NCBI GenBank assembly: GCA_039621445.1
Contig: CP154954.1
Span: 67,924,714-67,988,713 of the forward strand
Length of the DNA: 64,000 bases
Direction of reading: 5' to 3'
DNA from: Euglena gracilis
Lineage: Eukaryota > Euglenida > Euglenophyceae > Euglenales
Positions 59,002 to 64,000 of this stretch are shown here, piece after piece. Position numbers and translations under genes: made by a program. How positions within the stretch are numbered: position 1 is the first letter of the stretch; each line of letters opens with the position of its first letter. The notes beneath the pieces were generated by a model, which worked only from the letters and a program-made list of their open reading frames with translations, was not told where the DNA came from and searched no databases.

Positions 59002-62000
59002 CTACCTCCTGCCGGGCTCCTCTTGCTGCGGTCGGGAGCATTGAATGCGAATGGGACCCACATTTGTCCCATCACCTTGCTCTTCTTCTTGCTGCCACCC
59101 ATCCAGATCCATGGGTGAGACTGCCATCAGGGTGCCGGTTTGTCGGCGTCTTGGCAGTCGCACATCCTGTGCTGTCACTGTCAGTGAGAGCTGGTCTTGC
59201 CCTTTCACTGACATTGTCGGCGAGAGCTGCTCCGCCACAAATGACATCAAAGCTGCTGAAATGCGTTGCCAAATGTCGGCGGACATATGCTGCCTGGCCC
59301 ATCCTTGACTGTCGCCTAGTGCTTGCTTGATGAGGCGGCTGATGAGTCCAGAGCCCAGTGGGCCCAAGCCGGACCATGGGTGAAAAGACAACGGGCTGAA
59401 CAACCATCCTGCTGCTTCGCATATTGGTTGGTGCTTGGTGATTTTTTTGTTCTCCGTGCTTGCCATGTTCTTCAATGCCTTGGACTCGTCCCACGTGAAG
59501 TCTTTGCGCAATGGGTGAAACACCACGAGGTCGACTGCCAGTGGCCCTGCCGGATCCACCGCATCCAAGGCAATGTCCGCCGGGCGCGTCTTGCCGCCAA
59601 TTGCCACTTCTGTGCGGGTGTGCACCCCTTTCTCTCTGAGGACCATTGCAAGCGCATCTCGTACAGCGTTATGTCGCTGCACAAGCTTGTTCTTCTTGCA
59701 ACAAAGCAAATGGTCACCAAAGGGATCAAGGGCTTCACCACACAATGGGCACGGTGCTCCCGCTGCGCAGGTCAACAACTTTGCCCCCAGCCACCACCTC
59801 AGCAACAGCCGGTACTTCGATGCTGGGATTTGTGTTCCGATGCCTTTGTTGGGCACAGTCTGGGCCCACGCTGTGGTGTGTGGCATTGATTGTAATCGCA
59901 AGCGGCAACGATCTCGTAGGGGGAGGGCATTCTTCAAAGTCTCCTTGCGTGCCAAGTGCACCTTCTCGGACCACCATTGTTGGCTTGCATGGTCCGTTTC
60001 TGCGTCGACGGGTTTGCGCTTCTCCACCCATTCTTTGAGTGGTGCAAATTGTTGTCCCAAATGCTTTTGGAGCTCTGTCGCAACATTCACAAAGTCTGGG
60101 GGCAGTACGCATGCCTCCGGCGGGAACTTGAGCACCTGGAAGCGTTCTTGTGAGGATAAAATGCATGCCATCCTTGCCGGCGCTTGCAACACAATTGGAT
60201 CCTTGATTCCCAACCCCGCCATGCGCAGGGGGAGGGTGCATTGCACCCACTGTTCATCCGAGGTTGCTGGGTGACCCAGAATGTCGTCCCACGTGCGGCG
60301 AATGATGCGTGCTGCCGATTGGAGTGGGCCCTCCAAGGAAGCGGCTTGCATGGCGCGGAGGAAGTGCATCACTTTGCAGGCATCAAGGCAATAACGCAGT
60401 AAAATGTGCTCACACTGCGGGTCACCGAGATTGCTCAAGACATGGCACGCTTCCTGCATCCGATCCACCAACACCTGCATCTCTTTCTTGCGAAACGTTG
60501 TTGACGTTGGGTGCTCCACTGGGAAGCCCAAGACTCGCAGGCCATGGCCAGGCAGCCAGGGGACTTTTGGAATGGAACGGAGCAGTTCAAAGTTTGGGCC
60601 TTCTGTGTTTAATTGTACTTGTGCTGGTCCCCAAAGGCGGCACTTCTGCAGATTCAGGTGCACCCCGAGGCGGCTGGAGCTTGCACGGATGATTTCCAGA
60701 GAGGACGCCAAGGCCTCCAATGTGCCCACGAGGTGCCCATCATCCAGATACCATGCATTCATTGCGAGATCCCTGGGGAGCCTTGTCACCACATCTTGCC
60801 ATGTCAAGGCGAAGAAGAGCGGTCCCAAGGGGTCACCCTGCTGCACTCCTTGCTCGCTGGTGAGTTTGTGGCCTTGAGAATACAAGACGGAGTGTGACGC
60901 ATATGACAAGCGAGCCCAAGCTTCCAATTCCGGAGCACGTGAACGCACCGCATCGAGTAGAGCTTGCCGATCCACCGCATTGAAGGCGTTCTCGAGGTCC
61001 ACCTGCAAGATGGCCCACGCCTCACCAGGTGTGTTTTGTGTTAAGGACTGCAGTCCTTGGGCGATGGTCTCACAGGCTCCCTCCATTGCCACCCCACTTT
61101 GGTTTGGTAGCAGCTCTGCTGCACGTTGCTTCACCGCCGCGGAATTCATGGCAAACTTCCCCACAAATCGGCGAATTGTGTTCCCGACGGCCACTGGACG
61201 GATGTTGATGTTGCCGCTGGGGCCCGGTTTCTTCAAGGGGATCAGCGATGCAGAGGCAATGAACGGCATGGCTGACGGTGGCAATGTCCCTTCGAGTGCT
61301 GCTTTGGTAAAGGAGCTCAGTGCTGACAGCACAAGAGACGCCGCTCCTGCATCCACCCGCACAATGTCTTGCAAATGCTGCGGTCTCAACCCATCGGGGC
61401 CCGCTGCGGATGCCTTCGGAAACGAAAGTAATGTTTCTCGTAGAAGTTTCTGCAAATCCCGAAGTTCTTGACTCGAAGTCTCATTGGGAAACGGAAAGTT
61501 CTTCAACACAGGATTGGGGCAGGCCACTGGCGGTCTCCGCGGATGCAGATCTCGTAATTTGGATTGCACGTTGGGATCCACTGGGTCGTGCAGACCATCC
61601 GACATCATGTGCTTCACGGCTTTCCCGAATGCTCCATCATCCATGAGTCCTCGCAGGGCGTTCAAAAAGGGTCGTTCTTGCAGTCTCTCCACTTTGTCTT
61701 GTAAGGATAAGGACACGTCGCTTTTCTTTCTCTTGCGCTCTGGTCGTGGAAAGCTTTGGCGGTACTCTTCCCATAAAGAAATGATGTCGCCGTCCTTGAA
61801 TCGCCGCACTCGTGAGCGTATCAGCTCCACTGCTTGGCCTTTGTGTCCCTTGCCGCCCCTTGGGGACCACAACGTCACCTTTTGGAACAGTGCCCAGTCG
61901 CGCAACGACTCCCATGACCGCTCTCTGCACAGGCGTTGTTGCACCTCTGCCCATGCCACGCCCCACACTGTCACTGCTCCACGTGGGATGTGCCGAAAGA

Positions 62001-63465
62001 GCGGCCGTGAGAGGGACAGGATCTCATTGATTGCGCGGGCCATAGCTGCATTTTGGGTGTCCAATGATGTTGTCAAGCCTTGGCGCGAGGAAGCCGCAGG
62101 TGGTGGTGGTGCTGGGTGCGACACTGGCGGTAATCTGGAAGGGACGGGATCCGCTCGCACCCGAAAGCAGTTCTCCCCCACACATCGCTTTCCTTCCGGT
62201 AGCAGGCGCAAGCAATGCCCGCACACCCACCGCTGCGTCTGTAGCAGCCATGATGCAGACGGCACTTCATTGGCGGCCACATGCACTGTTGCCACGTGGT
62301 TGACCATCAACCGCTTCGCATTCCAGCCTTGGAAATTCCGTCGCAATGACTTTGTGCAAGAGGCAAAGGGGCAATGGAAGACTCCACTGTCCGCATCCGA
62401 ATCTGAGGAGTCCGGATCTCGTTCTGCTCGTCGTTTCCGGGTTTCCCTGGTATCAGCCACCACCGGCCTTGGTGTTTGCGGTTGCGCTGTTGAAGACGAG
62501 GCAGAAGGGATGGCCAAGTTCAACATGTCGTCGTTCTGATGTGCCACCAGGAACACTGCTCCGGCATCCTGGGGAACGTTTGGCTCTGGACCTGGGTTTG
62601 GTTCGATGTCACCATCTGCACAAAGATCACGCAACCAAGAACCGCACGGGGCGATGGGTTTGGATTGCTTCCTGTGGCCGAGACGTGGCTCTGGACGGTG
62701 AAGATGGGGGAGGGATGGAAAAGGTGGTGATGGTGAAACCGACTGTGGGCTGGTGCTGGGGTGGGGACGGGGTGAGGAGGGAGCACTGACACAGCGGCTG
62801 CACCTCGGGGCAGGGAAGGGGAAATAGCCGGCAGTGGGGACTGCGGCAGCACCATGGGGAGGGACAGGCCCGCCCGGGCTCACCGAGGGGGAGATCCTTG
62901 GCGGCGTCTCCCTCGGATCACAGCCCAGCGCAAACGCCGCTAACGTGTGGGCCAGCCTGCTGGTGCTTTGGGGGCGTCGGTGGGATGAAGCTGCCCTCGG
63001 GGGGGAGGAGCAGGGAGACTCGCCCAGGCTCGCTGGGGGCGGGAGCCTTGGCGGCATCACCCCCAGGTCATTGCCTTTGCTACTCACGGTTTGGGCGCAT
63101 CTCGGGGGCGGGAAGGGGGGATGGCCAGCAGTGGGGACTGCGGCAGCACCATGGGGAGGGACAGGCCCGCCCGGGCTCACCGAGGGGGAGATCCTTGGCG
63201 GCGTCTCCCTCGGATCACAGCCCAGCGCAAACGCCGCTAACGTGTGGGCCAGCCTGCTGGTGCGTTGGGGGCGTCGGTGGGGTGAAGCTGCCCTCGGGGG
63301 GGAGGAGCAGGGAGACTCGCCCAGGCTCGCTGGGGGCGGGAGCCTTGGCGGCATCACCCCCAGGTCATTGCCTTTGCTGCTCACGGTTTGGGCGTATCTC
63401 AGAATGGGGGCGCCCCCCTCTGGGGGCCCTGGGCGGCGGGCAGGATGGGGCGCCTCTTGACACAT
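59002..63465 (-). CDS. Retrotransposon polyprotein: 2A motif, zinc fingers, reverse transcriptase, restriction-like endonuclease
   Basis: 1487 codons. Residues 1-270 are Pro/Ser-rich with a 99-residue tandem repeat. DGDIEPNPGP at 284-293 is a 2A-like sequence expected to make the ribosome release the first ~292 residues and continue. A C2H2 finger follows (C365-x4-C370-x19-H390-x4-H395), then a four-Cys motif (C415-x2-C-x9-C-x4-C433). RT motifs: ASAAGPDGLRP at 685-695, motif A with D823 (QVDLENAFNAVD), motif B VQQGDPLGPLFFAL, motif C YLDDG at 906-910 with D908 and D909. C-terminal: C1239-x2-C1242-x9-H1252-x2-C1255, then the nuclease with RPADI (D1297), VDLVV (D1312) and lysines near 1340. No stop or frameshift. 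It copies the element RNA at a nicked target (target-primed reverse transcription). The ATG at 63465 is the first in frame; internal starts are possible. Confidence 0.93.
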   Translation of the reverse strand: MCQEAPHPARRPGPPEGGAPILRYAQTVSSKGNDLGVMPPRLPPPASLGESPCSSPPRAASPHRRPQRTSRLAHTLAAFALGCDPRETPPRISPSVSPGGPVPPHGAAAVPTAGHPPFPPPRCAQTVSSKGNDLGVMPPRLPPPASLGESPCSSPPRAASSHRRPQSTSRLAHTLAAFALGCDPRETPPRISPSVSPGGPVPPHGAAAVPTAGYFPFPAPRCSRCVSAPSSPRPHPSTSPQSVSPSPPFPSLPHLHRPEPRLGHRKQSKPIAPCGSWLRDLCADGDIEPNPGPEPNVPQDAGAVFLVAHQNDDMLNLAIPSASSSTAQPQTPRPVVADTRETRKRRAERDPDSSDSDADSGVFHCPFASCTKSLRRNFQGWNAKRLMVNHVATVHVAANEVPSASWLLQTQRWVCGHCLRLLPEGKRCVGENCFRVRADPVPSRLPPVSHPAPPPPAASSRQGLTTSLDTQNAAMARAINEILSLSRPLFRHIPRGAVTVWGVAWAEVQQRLCRERSWESLRDWALFQKVTLWSPRGGKGHKGQAVELIRSRVRRFKDGDIISLWEEYRQSFPRPERKRKKSDVSLSLQDKVERLQERPFLNALRGLMDDGAFGKAVKHMMSDGLHDPVDPNVQSKLRDLHPRRPPVACPNPVLKNFPFPNETSSQELRDLQKLLRETLLSFPKASAAGPDGLRPQHLQDIVRVDAGAASLVLSALSSFTKAALEGTLPPSAMPFIASASLIPLKKPGPSGNINIRPVAVGNTIRRFVGKFAMNSAAVKQRAAELLPNQSGVAMEGACETIAQGLQSLTQNTPGEAWAILQVDLENAFNAVDRQALLDAVRSRAPELEAWARLSYASHSVLYSQGHKLTSEQGVQQGDPLGPLFFALTWQDVVTRLPRDLAMNAWYLDDGHLVGTLEALASSLEIIRASSSRLGVHLNLQKCRLWGPAQVQLNTEGPNFELLRSIPKVPWLPGHGLRVLGFPVEHPTSTTFRKKEMQVLVDRMQEACHVLSNLGDPQCEHILLRYCLDACKVMHFLRAMQAASLEGPLQSAARIIRRTWDDILGHPATSDEQWVQCTLPLRMAGLGIKDPIVLQAPARMACILSSQERFQVLKFPPEACVLPPDFVNVATELQKHLGQQFAPLKEWVEKRKPVDAETDHASQQWWSEKVHLARKETLKNALPLRDRCRLRLQSMPHTTAWAQTVPNKGIGTQIPASKYRLLLRWWLGAKLLTCAAGAPCPLCGEALDPFGDHLLCCKKNKLVQRHNAVRDALAMVLREKGVHTRTEVAIGGKTRPADIALDAVDPAGPLAVDLVVFHPLRKDFTWDESKALKNMASTENKKITKHQPICEAAGWLFSPLSFHPWSGLGPLGSGLISRLIKQALGDSQGWARQHMSADIWQRISAALMSFVAEQLSPTMSVKGQDQLSLTVTAQDVRLPRRRQTGTLMAVSPMDLDGWQQEEEQGDGTNVGPIRIQCSRPQQEEPGRR
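62587..62616 (-). other. 2A-like ribosome-skipping motif in the retrotransposon ORF
   Basis: Encodes DGDIEPNPGP, which fits the 2A consensus D-[VI]-E-x-N-P-G-P. The break is expected between G292 and P293. The preceding GSWLRDLCA supplies the short helical lead-in usual for 2A. Confidence 0.9.
62812..63401 (-). repeat. Tandem 297-bp repeat in the 5' part of the retrotransposon
   Basis: Two near-identical units with a 297-bp period (gcagtgggga at 62831 and again at 63128). The period is exactly 99 codons, so the repeat keeps frame. Translated, each unit contains SSKGNDLGVMPPRLPPPASL. Such units resemble 5' promoter monomers of some LINEs, but here they are inside the open frame. Confidence 0.9.
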
Positions 63466-63794
63466 GGGAGGAACAGGGGCGTCCCCCTGTCCTTGGATGT
63501 TGGGGGCAGGGGCGGAGTTGACGGAGTGGACTGTGGAAGGTCAGAGATCTGTACTTTTGTCTAAAGAAATCTCAGATGATGTCAAGCAAAAACAAACAAT
63601 TCAGGGCATGAGGGTTGGTTGAGGCTTGAGGCAGGGAGGTCAAGACAGATGCGCAGCAAAGCCGTAGCTTTCGCGTATATTGGTAAGTTTTCCCGATTGC
63701 TTTGTGTGTGCCACGGCGATTACGTTGTACGTGAGAGTAAGAAATACCCGAAGCACGAAATAAACGGTAAAATAAAGCACGAAATAAACGGTAT

Positions 63795-63808
63795 TTGGCA
63801 GGCTTGTT
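63795..63808. repeat. Putative target-site duplication, 5' side
   Basis: TTGGCAGGCTTGTT, marking the 5' end of the minus-strand element at 63794. Confidence 0.65.
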
Positions 63809-64000
63809 GCGCGTGCGATGTGCAGATCTCTTTAGGAATCGCCATTTCAATTCGCGCGGAAATCCCCGCGTCTTCCATGTCCTCATGTCCTGAAAAGCTG
63901 GAGTGAATTTCATATGTGACATGAAGGGATGGATTAATTCCGTTTGAAAAAAGCCATACCCGTGGCATTAAAATTGTTATTTTCGGAAGGAAGAGCAAAC
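63809..64000. other. Flank beyond the retrotransposon, no gene seen
   Basis: Unique-looking sequence with short open stretches on both strands only; no splice-bounded coding segment or repeat recognised. Confidence 0.4.

Larger units (their letters stand above)
58597..63794 (-). mobile_element. Full-length non-LTR retrotransposon of the restriction-like-endonuclease type
   Basis: Minus-strand element bounded by a 14-bp direct repeat, TTGGCAGGCTTGTT, at 58583-58596 and 63795-63808, which I read as the target-site duplication. Order: 5' UTR with a doubled GCACGAAATAAACGGT motif (about 63755-63793), one long ORF (59002-63465), a 3' UTR with (TG)n and a 10-bp tandem array, and an A-rich 3' end (AAATAAAACCAAAAC on the minus strand) next to the duplication. 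RT, a CCHC-like motif and a C-terminal nuclease in that order match the R2/NeSL-like superfamily. With an intact frame it could be recently active. Confidence 0.75.

Noticed and set aside
58461-59118. Arg/Ala/Gly- and Arg/Ala/Val/Pro-rich ORFs over the decamer array
   Set aside because: The 10-bp unit has no stop in any frame; these ORFs arise from the retrotransposon 3' UTR.
62834-63521. Plus-strand ORFs of about 207 codons opposite the retrotransposon 5' part
   Set aside because: Antisense shadow of the GC-rich 297-bp tandem repeat.

Overview
The window is nuclear DNA from an intron-rich eukaryote. Evidence: no operons or closely packed ORFs, exons of 14-364 nt with GT..AG borders and matching phases, kilobase introns full of repeats, many microsatellites, and one non-LTR retrotransposon. 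I cannot name the species; an alga or other protist is my guess, not a result. A 13-N gap (13399-13411) shows this is a scaffold.

Layout. (1) 1-13398 and 19334-31760 are two near-identical, same-orientation copies of one ~12.4 kb block. Both carry exons of one large minus-strand gene with TRAF-type zinc fingers. The right-hand copy continues to the left of the block (down to about 13.7 kb), so its gene spans about 18 kb. The left copy ends exactly at the N gap, so a true tandem duplication and a mis-joined allele are both open. (2) 32-35.9 kb is mostly microsatellites and G/C-run palindromes. (3) 36.7-40.97 kb is a small minus-strand C2-domain gene with a 3.7 kb intron of repeats. (4) 41-48.8 kb has no gene I can support; it holds fold-back and TIR elements, (TGTA)n and tandem repeats. 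(5) 48.8-52.3 kb is a five-exon minus-strand PHD-finger gene whose exon phases give one continuous 353-aa frame; a TIR element sits 10 nt inside intron 3. (6) 53-58.5 kb is repeats and T/A- or G/C-run DNA with at most short coding-like islands. (7) 58.6-63.8 kb is a full-length minus-strand non-LTR retrotransposon. Its single 1487-codon ORF encodes a 2A-like ribosome-skipping motif, zinc fingers, reverse transcriptase and a restriction-like endonuclease. It is flanked by a 14-bp direct repeat and has an A-rich 3' tail.

Most of the non-coding DNA is a mosaic of short palindromic families: G/C-run elements with a GGCGCAAAGCGCC-type core, CCGAACCGGCGTCTGGGAC fold-backs, TIR elements, and (CATTTTAGGC)n-flanked elements. 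Several lie within introns close to splice sites. Host gene models were built by eye from splice signals and reading phase; unresolved joins are stated.
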